Shown: in pieces, positions 17,655-25,912 of the stretch
Numbering within the stretch: the stretch's first letter is position 1
How the letters are laid out: each line of letters opens with the position of its first letter
Assembly: GCA_036257535.1 (NCBI GenBank)
Contig: DATAFJ010000089.1
Span: 24,551 to 88,550, forward strand
Length of the DNA stretch: 64,000 nucleotides
Reading direction: 5' to 3'
Source: DATAEE01 sp036257535
GTDB lineage: Bacteria; Acidobacteriota; Vicinamibacteria; Vicinamibacterales; 2-12-FULL-66-21
The notes under the pieces: model-generated
What the model was told of the DNA's origin: nothing
Databases searched by the model: none
The model's input: only the letters and a program-made list of their open reading frames with translations
Made by a program: the position numbers and the translations under genes

Positions 17655-18556
17655 GGCGGCGGTTCGAGGCTCGTCAGGACCTGAATCAGCCGCGTGACCT
17701 GGACCATGTCGGGCAGCGTTCCGCGGACCGCGTGAGCATCCACGCGCGAGAGGCCGGGAACGTACGACGCACGTTCGGCGTCGAGCGTCAGCTTGAAACC
17801 GACTTCGAGATCGATCGGCGTCTTCACGCGGTACGGCTGATGCGAGGGCAACCGCTTCAACGCCGCGGTCACGCCCTGCTGGATCATCTCCCGCGAACGC
17901 GCGGGCGTCGTGGTCTCGGCCGCGTGATAACCGAGTCCATCCTTGACGACGACGCCCTCGATCGACGGAATCGCGGCTTTGAGCTGGGCGACGGCCTCGC
18001 GATCGCCCGAGACGAACGCAACGGGCACTCCGAAATGTCCGGCGAGCGCCGCGTTGAAGATGCCTTCCGAGACCTCTGTGCCGTTCAACTTGACGTGCAG
18101 CAGCCTGGCGCTGGAGAACGTGTGGCCTCGCACCGCATCGCGGCCGTACTCGCTTGCGTGGTAGCCGATGAAGATGACGGCGCCGACGTCAGGACCGATG
18201 CCCTGCATCATCGAGAGCGGCCGCGGGAACCCTCTCACCACGCGCACGTCGGCCGGCAAGTCGTCGATGAGCAGGTTCTGGGCGTTCCCGTGCGAGTCGG
18301 CGACGACGACCTCGACGGCGCCAGCTTCTTTCGCGGCGGCGACGGCGGTCTTGACCTCTCCGGTCATCCACTCTCGCGCCTTGCCGTACTCGAAGCCGGT
18401 CGGCCCGAGCTGCGACGGCTGGACCACGCCGGCAATCCCTTCCATGTCGGCTGAGATGAAGACTTTGAGCGGCCGTCCCTGCGCCCGGCCGTCGGCACGG
18501 AACGACAGGATGGCTACGGCGAGAGCTATCAGCGAGTGCTGAACCAGGCGCGGCAC
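17651..18556 (-). CDS. D-aminopeptidase, M55 (DppA) family
   Basis: A 301-residue secreted zinc aminopeptidase of the DppA type, which cleaves D-amino-acid-containing peptides, probably from cell wall. Metal and active-site motifs are visible: KVFISADMEGIAGVV, ADSHGNAQNL, GYHASEYGRD and GHTFSSARLLHVKLNG. GTG 18556 is chosen because it begins a good signal peptide (PRLVQHSLIALAVAILSF) and lies 8 nt after a TAGAAT -10-like hexamer (18570-18565), so the message may be leaderless. Longer starts at 18607 or 18598 add a non-signal stretch. It is divergent from the PIG-L gene and overlaps the FAD oxidoreductase downstream. Confidence 0.9.
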   Translation of the reverse strand: MPRLVQHSLIALAVAILSFRADGRAQGRPLKVFISADMEGIAGVVQPSQLGPTGFEYGKAREWMTGEVKTAVAAAKEAGAVEVVVADSHGNAQNLLIDDLPADVRVVRGFPRPLSMMQGIGPDVGAVIFIGYHASEYGRDAVRGHTFSSARLLHVKLNGTEVSEGIFNAALAGHFGVPVAFVSGDREAVAQLKAAIPSIEGVVVKDGLGYHAAETTTPARSREMIQQGVTAALKRLPSHQPYRVKTPIDLEVGFKLTLDAERASYVPGLSRVDAHAVRGTLPDMVQVTRLIQVLTSLEPPP

Positions 18557-18615
18557 GAGGGCACATTCTAACAGCGCCGACGGTCGGCAGGGTTGCATGC
18601 AGTACATTAGGGCGC

Positions 18616-21183
18616 ATGCGCGTCAGGGCGGCGGCGCTCTCGCTTCTCCTGCTCTCTGCCGTTCCTCTCTTTTCGCTTCAGCCAGGAGCGGACCTCGAGA
18701 CCGGCCGCGTCGGCCTGGGTCTGGCGCTTCGCCGACTGGCCGCGACCGGTACGTTCATGATGGCGACGGCGCATCCGGACGACGAGAACAATGCGCTGCT
18801 CGCGATGATGAGCCGTGGGCTCGGCGTTCGTACTGTGCTGGCGACGGCGACGCGAGGCGACGGCGGTCAGAACGAGATCGGCCCGGAGCTCTTCGATGCG
18901 CTGGCTGCGCTCCGGACGGAGGAATTGCTCGCTGCTCACCGCTTCGACGGTGCCGAGCAGTTTTTCACGCGCGCGGTCGATTTCGGCTACTCGTTCAGCG
19001 TCGGGGAGACGTTCGAGCGGTGGGGGCGCGAGGAGATTCTCGGCGATTTCGTCCGCCTCATCCGGATGACGAGACCCGAAGTGATCGTCGGACTCCGACC
19101 GGACGGGACGGGCGGAGGGCAGCACCACCAGGCATCGGCGCAGCTCGCGCGCGAGGCATTCCGCGCCGCGGCCGATCCGGCGCGCTTTCCCGATCAACTG
19201 CGCGACGGCCTTCAACCGTGGCAGGCGGCCAAGTTCTATTTCATGGGCCCGTTCGGCTTCCGCAACGAGAAGCCGCCCGATCCCTCGCAGAAGTTCGTGG
19301 CGATCGATCTCGAAAAGTACGATCCGCTTCTCGGCCGTACGTACGCCGAGATCGGGAGCCAGGCTCGTGCGATGCACAAGTGTCAGGGGTTCGGCCAGCT
19401 GCTCGCGCTGCCGGGCCGCGCCGCCGCCAGGTACGAACTCGTCGACACGGTGATACCGGGTCAATTGGAAAAGACCGAGACGTCGCTCTTCGATGGTATC
19501 GAGACACGGCCGAACCCCGCACAAGAGGCTGTCGAAGGCGCGCAGCGCGCCTTCGATCGATCTGATGAGGCCGGCGTTTCAGAGGCGCTTCTGGCTGGGC
19601 TCGCGAAAGTGCGCTCGCTGCGCGCTCAGAGCGATGGGAGCCGCGGGAATGGCGACCCAGGCACGCCGGACACGCTGACGTTGAAGGAGTCGCAGCTCGA
19701 GGAGGCGCTGCTCCTCGCGCACGGCGTTCGTATCGAGCTGCTCGCAGATGACGGGATTGTCGTGGCCGGTCAGCCGATCAAGCTCAACGCGATTGTCGCA
19801 GGCCGATTGGATCGGGCGGTCGAGGTCAGCGGCCTGATCTTCGAGGGCTTTGAGGGTGGACCCGCCTGCCCCGGTGGAAAGAGCGCGCCCGGAGCTGTCT
19901 ACACCTGCACGGTCGAGGCACGCATTCCCGCCGACGCGAAGCCGACCGGCGTCCACTGGAAGCGTCGGACGGACGCGGATCGCTACGACCTCGATCCGGA
20001 CGTGCCGTTCGGCGCTCCGTTCGCGCCGACGCCGTTTCGCGCAAGGGTTTCTCTCAAGATGGGTGGACTCGACGTCTCGCTCGACCGGCCGGTCGTGTAT
20101 AGGTACGAGGGAAGCATCTTCAGCGGCGAAAAGCGGATGGAGCTCAAGGTCGTGCCGGCCGTTGGCGTGTCCATCTCGCCCGAGATCGCCATCTTGGCAC
20201 GCGGGTCCAGCGACTTGTCCCGAAAAGCGCCGTCTCGTGAAATACGGGTGACGGCGACGAGCGGTGCAGGAACGATCGCGTCGACCGAGTTGGCGCTGCA
20301 GATGCCGGATGGCTGGCGAGCCGATCCTCCGACCGCGCGCGTGTCGTTCTCGCGCCAGGACGAAGCGCGGACGATTCGGTTCACTGTTCGGCCGCCCGCC
20401 GGTGTGACAGCGAATGACTACAGAGTGGGCGTGACGGTCGACGGCAAGTCGGCCACCGGTTTCCAGGCGGTCGAGTACCCGCACATCCAGCGGCGTCACC
20501 TCCTTCAGGCGGCAGCCGGCGTCGTCAAGGCGCTCGATGTTCGCATCGCGCCGAACCTTCGCGTGGGCTACATCATGGGGGTCGGCGATCAGGTGCCGCA
20601 GGCGATCGAGCAGCTCGGAGCGACGGTCGAGATGATCGCCGCCGACGATCTCGCGTGGGGCGATCTGTCCCGCTTCGACGTCATCGTGACGGGAGTGCGC
20701 GCCTACGAGCGGCGTGCGGATCTCCGCGCGAATAATCACAGGTTGATCGAGTACGCCAGGCAGGGCGGTGTGGTCCTGGTTCAGTACAACAAGTTCGAAT
20801 TCAACGAGGCGGCCTACGCGCCACTGCCGGCGAAGGTCAGCGGCAACCGCATAACGGACGAACGGGCCCCTGTCACCGTTCTGGACCCGTCACATCCTGT
20901 GTTTCGGTTTCCGAACAGGATCGACGAACGCACGTGGGAGGGCTGGGTTCAGGAGCGCGGCCTCTACTTTCTCGGCGATCGCGATCCCGGCTATCGCGAT
21001 CTCGTGGAACTGACCGATCCGTTCGAGTACAACGCGGGTCCCAAACGCGGTGCGCTCGTCGAAGCAGTCGTCGGCCGCGGACGCTGGATCTACGTTGGCC
21101 TCGGCCTCTGGCGTCAGCTCCCGGCGGGGACGCCCGGAGCATATCAGCTGCTGGCCAACCTGCTGTCGTTCGGGAAGCTCTGA
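18616..21183 (+). CDS. PIG-L family deacetylase with long C-terminal extension, secreted
   Basis: An 855-residue exported protein. A signal peptide (about 1-20, AAALSLLLLSAVPLFSL) is followed by a LmbE/PIG-L deacetylase domain with the metal motif AHPDDENN (52-59), TATRGDGGQNEIG and GGGQHHQASAQLARE. PIG-L enzymes remove acetyl groups from N-acetylated amino sugars. The middle (about 380-640) is beta-rich and NEW3-like. The last ~210 residues (VGYIMGVGDQVPQAIEQLG to the end) look like a glutamine-amidotransferase-like fold, including a long YVGLGLWRQLPAG tail. A weak TACATT hexamer ends 7 nt before the ATG. The stop codon is part of a heptamer array. Confidence 0.88.
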   Translation: MRVRAAALSLLLLSAVPLFSLQPGADLETGRVGLGLALRRLAATGTFMMATAHPDDENNALLAMMSRGLGVRTVLATATRGDGGQNEIGPELFDALAALRTEELLAAHRFDGAEQFFTRAVDFGYSFSVGETFERWGREEILGDFVRLIRMTRPEVIVGLRPDGTGGGQHHQASAQLAREAFRAAADPARFPDQLRDGLQPWQAAKFYFMGPFGFRNEKPPDPSQKFVAIDLEKYDPLLGRTYAEIGSQARAMHKCQGFGQLLALPGRAAARYELVDTVIPGQLEKTETSLFDGIETRPNPAQEAVEGAQRAFDRSDEAGVSEALLAGLAKVRSLRAQSDGSRGNGDPGTPDTLTLKESQLEEALLLAHGVRIELLADDGIVVAGQPIKLNAIVAGRLDRAVEVSGLIFEGFEGGPACPGGKSAPGAVYTCTVEARIPADAKPTGVHWKRRTDADRYDLDPDVPFGAPFAPTPFRARVSLKMGGLDVSLDRPVVYRYEGSIFSGEKRMELKVVPAVGVSISPEIAILARGSSDLSRKAPSREIRVTATSGAGTIASTELALQMPDGWRADPPTARVSFSRQDEARTIRFTVRPPAGVTANDYRVGVTVDGKSATGFQAVEYPHIQRRHLLQAAAGVVKALDVRIAPNLRVGYIMGVGDQVPQAIEQLGATVEMIAADDLAWGDLSRFDVIVTGVRAYERRADLRANNHRLIEYARQGGVVLVQYNKFEFNEAAYAPLPAKVSGNRITDERAPVTVLDPSHPVFRFPNRIDERTWEGWVQERGLYFLGDRDPGYRDLVELTDPFEYNAGPKRGALVEAVVGRGRWIYVGLGLWRQLPAGTPGAYQLLANLLSFGKL

Positions 21184-21245
21184 GCTCAGAGCTCACAGCT
21201 CAGAGCTCATAGCTCAGAGCTCATAGCTCACAGCTCAGAGCTCAA
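21183..21245. repeat. Tandem heptamer array, unit AGCTCAN (9 copies)
   Basis: Nine consecutive 7-bp units (AGCTCAG, AGCTCAC or AGCTCAT, the last AGCTCAA) fill the whole gap between two convergent genes. The TGA of the PIG-L gene (21181-21183) and the TGA of the frameshifted S9 gene (21244-21242) both lie at or in the array. The units contain AGCT and GAGCTC palindromes, so the array could also fold. It may act as a bidirectional terminator, but there is no U-tract. Confidence 0.9.
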
Positions 21246-23386
21246 GGCTGCGTCCCCGTCTTCTTCCCGTCTTTCCACGTCTCGTAAGTCGGATCGACAT
21301 CCTTTCCGAGGATGTACTTGTCGTACCAGAGGCCGTATCGCCTAAAGCGATCGATCTGGTATGACGGCCGCGAGATGCCGTGGCTCTGTCCCGGATAGAC
21401 GACGAGGGCGGCGGGCTTTCCGAGCGATCGGAGCGCGACGTAAAGCTGCTCGGACTGTGGCAGCGGAACGCGGTAGTCGCGATCGCCCACCATGATGAGC
21501 GTCGGCGTCGTCACTTTCTCGATCGACATCAGCGGCGACAGCCTGCGATAGAGGTCGAGATTGCGCCACGGGAGACCGAGCTCGCGAATCCACCACAGCC
21601 GCAGATCATCCGTTCCGAAGTTGCTGAACATGTCCACAGCGCCGGCGCCGGACGTCGCCGCGGCGAATCGCGTCGTCTTCGTGATGGTGTAGTTCGTCAT
21701 GATCCCGCCGTAGCTCCAGCCGCCCACGCCGACCTTCTTCGCGTCGATGTATCCGGTCGTGAGCATGTGATCGACGCCGGCCATCACGTCCTGGTAGTCC
21801 TTGTTGCCCCAGTCGGCGAAGATCGCGCGACAGAACGCCTCGCCGTAGCCATTGCTGCCGCGCGGGTTCGTGATGAGGACCACGTAGCCGAGCGAGGCGA
21901 GGTACTGGTGCTCGAAATAGAAGCTGTCGGTGTACTGGCTCACCGGCCCGCCATGAATGCGCAGGATGAGGGGATCGGTTTTGGTGGGACGACCCTCGAA
22001 CCCGGGGGGCTTGATCACCCAGCCTTCGATCGGCGTGCCGTCAGCACTCTTGAAATGCACTTCTTCGGCCGGTTTGAAGTCGAGCTTCGACAGGACGTCT
22101 TCGTTGACGCGCGTGAGCGTGCGTGCGGCCTGGGACCCGCCGGTCAGCGGCACCGCGAGGACCTCGGTTGGCCGTGTAGGCGTCGACGCCGCCAGGACCG
22201 CGTGATCGCCTGCGATCTCGAAGTCATCAACGTCGCCGTCGTGAATGGTCGTGCGGGCACCGTCGAGCGTGACCTGCACGAGCGGATTGCGGCCGGAGTC
22301 TACGAGCGCGGTGTAGACAGACTTGCCATCGCTCGCCCAGCGCGGTGCGCCGCTCACGTGACGGTCGAGTTTTCCGGTGATGTCTCGAGACGCGCCGCCG
22401 GGCGAGCCCGAAGACACCGGTATGACCCGGACGCGTGGCGTCGCGTAGATCGGCGGGTTCTCCGGCATGTGGACGCACGCGATACGCTGCCCGTCAGGTG
22501 AGAACACTGGGTTGTCGTCGGAGCCCGGATCATTCGTGATGCGTCGAGGCTCGCCGCCCTGCGCATCGACGACCCAGATGTCGGTGTTGTCGTTCTCGTC
22601 GGGCTCCTTGCTGCGGTTCGAGCTGAACGCAATCGAGCGACCGTCAGGCGCCCACGCCGGATCCCCGTCGTCATAGGGTCCGCTCGTCAGCGTTTTCGAG
22701 ACCGCGATGGCACGGCCCGGAACCTCGAGTGCGTTGTCGAGCTGGATGATGTAAAGGTGGCGCCGGCGGAGGTCGAGCCAGCCCGAACCGTCGCGCTTGT
22801 GTTGCAGGCGCGTGAGCACGATCGGCGGCGCCGCCTCGCGTTCGCTCTCCGGCTTGGCCGTGTCGTCCGCCTCTTCGCGCGCATCGCGGGACACGACACC
22901 GAGACGCTTGCTGTCGGGCGCCCACTGAAGCGTGTCCACGCCTTCGGGAAGCGCGGTGACGGGGTACGCCTCGCCGCCCGTCAACGGCAGCAGGAAAACC
23001 TGTCCCTTCTCCGCGACCTTCTCGAGCACGGGTCCGCCGGCGATGTAGCGGTCGCTCACGAAGGCGAGGTATCGTCCGTCGGGGGAGAAACGGGGCGAGC
23101 TGGCCGAGCCTGTCTGTGTCAGCCGCTCCGGCTGGCCGCCGGCGACCGACCGGCACCCGCCACAGGCTCGATGTCCTCCGGTCTTTCGCGCGATCGATTT
23201 CACTTACCGTGAAGGCAGCGGCACGTCCGTCGGGCGACACGTCAGGCCGCCGACGTCCTTGAGGCCGTACCAATCGTCGAGCTGAATCGGCCGCCGCGCG
23301 CTCTGTGCGGGCGCCGACCCCGCGGCCGAGAGCGCGAGGGGCAGCGCCAGGAGAGTGACCCGGAAGTACAGCGGTATGTGCGACAT
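21242..23386 (-). pseudogene. S9 family prolyl oligopeptidase, two frameshifts
   Basis: A secreted S9 serine peptidase (DPP IV/acylaminoacyl peptidase type) whose reading frame is broken twice near its N-terminus. Frame 1 gives the signal peptide and LDDWYGLKDVGG (from ATG 23386). Near 23245-23253 the homologous reading continues one base out of phase as PDVSPDGRAAAFTVSEIDRA. Near 23141-23152 it returns to give GGQPERLTQTGSASSPRFSP and then an intact 600-residue remainder. The indels compensate (-1, then +1). The catalytic parts are intact: GVGGWSYGGIMTNY, VGDRDYRVP and GQSHGISRP. It could be a recent pseudogene or hold sequence errors. Confidence 0.82.
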
Positions 23387-23464
23387 GGCGGTATTTGTAT
23401 CACGGTGGTAGACTCCCGCCGCGAATCCGGCGCACGCTCCCGGCCGTAGGACTGTAGAAGCCGC

Positions 23465-24043
23465 ATGTGGAACCGCGCGGTTATCGACGACCAGACATTC
23501 GATCGCGAAGCCGTCGTCCGCATGTCGGCCGGAGATCCCGAGGGATTGTCTCGCCTCTACGACCGGCATGCCCGTGCGGTGTACTCGCTGGCGCTCAGGA
23601 TCGTCGAAGACCGCGCCGAGGCCGAGGACATCGTCCAGGACGTCTTTTCACAGGCCTGGTTCCAGGCACGGCGCTACGATCACGAGCGCGCGCCGGTGGC
23701 GGGCTGGCTCTTGATGATGGCGCGCAGCCGTGCGATCGATCGGCTGCGCAGCCGGCGTGTCAGGCCCGACAACGCCGCGGCGTTCGACGACCATCAATTC
23801 GACGCAGTGGTGGACCCCGCGCCGCGCCAGGATCTTGAAGCGATCAGCGCGGAGCAGGCCGGACGCGTGCGCAACGCGCTCGAGGCGCTGCCCCCCGAAA
23901 AACGGCGGGCCATCGAGCTTGCGTACTACGAAGGATTGACGCACACGGAGATCGCCGAGCGTCTGGGTGAGCCGCTAGGCACCGTCAAGACCAGAATCCG
24001 GCTGGGGATGCTCCGGTTGCGGGAGGCGCTGGGCCAGGCATGA
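23465..24043 (+). CDS. ECF-type RNA polymerase sigma factor (SigK-like)
   Basis: A 192-residue sigma-70 family factor with only regions 2 and 4. Region 2: LSRLYDRHARAVYSLALRIV then AEDIVQDVFSQAWFQA and WLLMMARSRAIDRLRSRR (about 30-100). Region 4: LEALPPEKRRAIELAYYEG then LTHTEIAERLGEPLGTVK (about 140-180). The WLLMMARSRAIDRLR form is seen in SigK-type ECF factors. The gene overlaps its downstream anti-sigma partner by 4 bp (ATGA). Targets are unknown. No convincing autoregulated promoter is identified upstream. Confidence 0.93.
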   Translation: MWNRAVIDDQTFDREAVVRMSAGDPEGLSRLYDRHARAVYSLALRIVEDRAEAEDIVQDVFSQAWFQARRYDHERAPVAGWLLMMARSRAIDRLRSRRVRPDNAAAFDDHQFDAVVDPAPRQDLEAISAEQAGRVRNALEALPPEKRRAIELAYYEGLTHTEIAERLGEPLGTVKTRIRLGMLRLREALGQA

Positions 24044-24855
24044 CCCACGAGGAGCTGCGCGAGCTGACCGGATCGTACGCGCTCGGTGCGCTCACGCGCG
24101 ACGAGCGGCGATCGGTCGAGGCACACCTCGCCGAGTGCGACGCGTGCTCGGCCGAAGTACGCGCGCTCATGCCCGTAGCGGATGCGCTCGGCAGAATCGT
24201 GCCGCAGCAGGATCCTCCCGCGGCACTCAAACGCCGCGTCCTCGATTCGGTGTACGGTGCTGGACAGAGGCTGCCGTCGGTTTACGACCGTCCGGTTGCC
24301 GCGAAGCGTATGGGCGCGTGGCCGGCATGGCTCGCGGCCGCCGCCGCGGCGGTAGCGGCGGTCGCACTGGGTGTTTACGTGCAGGTCCTGCAGGACCGCA
24401 TCGTGAGGTTGGAAGAGGGGCTTCGCCAGGCGGAAGCGCGCGCCGCCTCCACAGGCACCGCACTCGTCGCGGCCCGAGAGACTGCGAACGAAGCGCAGAT
24501 GCGCGTCGCGATCCTGTCGGCGCCAGACGTGGCGCGCGTCGATCTCACGGGACAGACGCCCGCGCCGCGCGCCAGCGCGCGCGCCTACTGGAGCCGCTCG
24601 CGCGGGTTGATGTTCACCGCCAGCGATCTGCCGCCGCTACCGGCCGGGAAGGTCTATCAGCTGTGGGTCGTGACAGCCGAGGCGCCGGTGAGTGCCGGAC
24701 TCCTCCGGCCCGATCCCGGCGGCCGCGCATCACTTACGGTCGAGACGCCTCAGGATCTCGCGACGCCGGTGGCGATGGCGGTCACGATCGAGCCTGCCGG
24801 CGGCGTGCCGGCGCCGACCGGCGAGAAGTATTTGATCGGTACGCCTACTCACTAA
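24040..24855 (+). CDS. Anti-sigma factor, RskA-like, zinc-finger (ZAS) type
   Basis: A 271-residue membrane anti-sigma factor paired with the ECF sigma upstream. The N-terminal cytoplasmic domain has the zinc-binding anti-sigma pattern with HLAECDACSAEV (about 28-39). One transmembrane helix (AWPAWLAAAAAAVAAVALGV, about 93-112) leads to a periplasmic coiled-coil (QVLQDRIVRLEEGLRQAEAR) and then a RskA-type C-terminal domain with VYQLWVVTAEAPVSAG. Such proteins release sigma after regulated proteolysis. The 3' end overlaps the convergent epimerase gene by 11 bp. Confidence 0.92.
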   Translation: MTHEELRELTGSYALGALTRDERRSVEAHLAECDACSAEVRALMPVADALGRIVPQQDPPAALKRRVLDSVYGAGQRLPSVYDRPVAAKRMGAWPAWLAAAAAAVAAVALGVYVQVLQDRIVRLEEGLRQAEARAASTGTALVAARETANEAQMRVAILSAPDVARVDLTGQTPAPRASARAYWSRSRGLMFTASDLPPLPAGKVYQLWVVTAEAPVSAGLLRPDPGGRASLTVETPQDLATPVAMAVTIEPAGGVPAPTGEKYLIGTPTH

Positions 24856-25780
24856 AGATCGCTTTCATCGCCCGATCGATCTGCGGCAGGTGAAACCGGA
24901 AGCCCATCGAGAGTGCTTTCGAGGGAATCGCGCGCTGACCCGTCAGGAGCAGCTCGTCTGCCATCTCGCCGAGCATGATGCGAAGACCAAACGCGGGCGC
25001 CGGGAGCCAGCTCGGCCGATGAAGGGCGCGTGCGAGCGCTCTCATGAAGACCGCGTTTGGAACCGGCTCCGGCGCGGTCACGTTGAACGCTCCTTTCGCC
25101 TGCGGCGTCCGTGCGATCCACCGCACCATTTCGAGCCAGTCGGCGCGGTGAATCCAGGAGACGTACTGCCGTCCCGATCCAAGCGGGCCGCCGGCAAAGA
25201 GACGAACCGGCGTCATCATGCGCGGCAGCGCGCCGCCCGATCGTTCGATCACGAGGCCGGTTCGCAGGATTGCGACGCGCGCGCCGGTCGGTGAGACGGC
25301 GAGAGCTTCCCGTTCCCAGGCGCCGGTCACGTCGGCGAGGAACCCGCGCCCTTGAGGCTCCTCTTCGCTGACTGGCTCGTCGCCGCGCGGCCCGTAATAG
25401 TCCTTTGCCGAACCGCTGATGAACGTCGCCGGCGGCCGGGCGGCGGCGCGAATGGCTGCCGCCAGGCTGGCCGTTGCCGAGAGCCGGCTGTCGCGGACGC
25501 GGGCTTTGTGCTCCAGCGTCCAGCGTGCGCCGCCAATTGATTCACCGCTCAAGTTGACGACGAGATCGGCGCCGTCGATGACGGCGGCCCAGGGCCCTGT
25601 CGATCCATCCGGCTTCCAGCCGACGTGGGTGATGCCGGGAAGTCCCATGCCCGCTTCGTACTCGGACACGGCCGGCGCGAGCCGGCGAGTGAGGATGGTG
25701 ACCTGATGACCGTCTTCGGCGTAGAGCTCCGCGAGCGGCCGGCCCAGGAAACCGCTGCCGCCCGCAATCACTGCTTTCAT
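24845..25780 (-). CDS. TIGR01777-type NAD(P)-dependent epimerase (SDR39U1-like)
   Basis: An extended short-chain dehydrogenase/epimerase of 311 residues. The N-terminal Rossmann motif is KAVIAGGSGFLGRPLAELY. The family signatures LVVNLSGESIGGARWT, YYGPRGDEPVSEEEPQG and YVSWIHRADWLEMVRWI are present. The C-terminus has the DUF1731-like GLRIMLGEMADELLLTGQRA. The start is ATG 25780 because a perfect GGAGGAG ribosome site lies 2-8 nt upstream; the longer frame from 25828 lacks one. The reaction is unknown. Confidence 0.92.
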   Translation of the reverse strand: MKAVIAGGSGFLGRPLAELYAEDGHQVTILTRRLAPAVSEYEAGMGLPGITHVGWKPDGSTGPWAAVIDGADLVVNLSGESIGGARWTLEHKARVRDSRLSATASLAAAIRAAARPPATFISGSAKDYYGPRGDEPVSEEEPQGRGFLADVTGAWEREALAVSPTGARVAILRTGLVIERSGGALPRMMTPVRLFAGGPLGSGRQYVSWIHRADWLEMVRWIARTPQAKGAFNVTAPEPVPNAVFMRALARALHRPSWLPAPAFGLRIMLGEMADELLLTGQRAIPSKALSMGFRFHLPQIDRAMKAIFSE

Positions 25781-25877
25781 CACTCCTCCCGCCCTGTCAT
25801 CTGCACACCCCCCGTATTGGACGGTCAATCCCGCCTTGGAGTTTGCTCACGAACCGGGGCGCGTGTCGGCCCGGGGC

Positions 25878-25883
25878 TATAAT
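25878..25883 (+). promoter_or_regulatory. Consensus -10 box upstream of S9 peptidase gene
   Basis: A perfect TATAAT lies 29 nt before the ATG at 25913. In this case an AAAGAGG ribosome site (about 25902-25908) is also present, so this gene has a normal leader. Confidence 0.6.
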
Positions 25884-25912
25884 CGGACTGCTTCCCGGTC
25901 GAAAGAGGTGTC

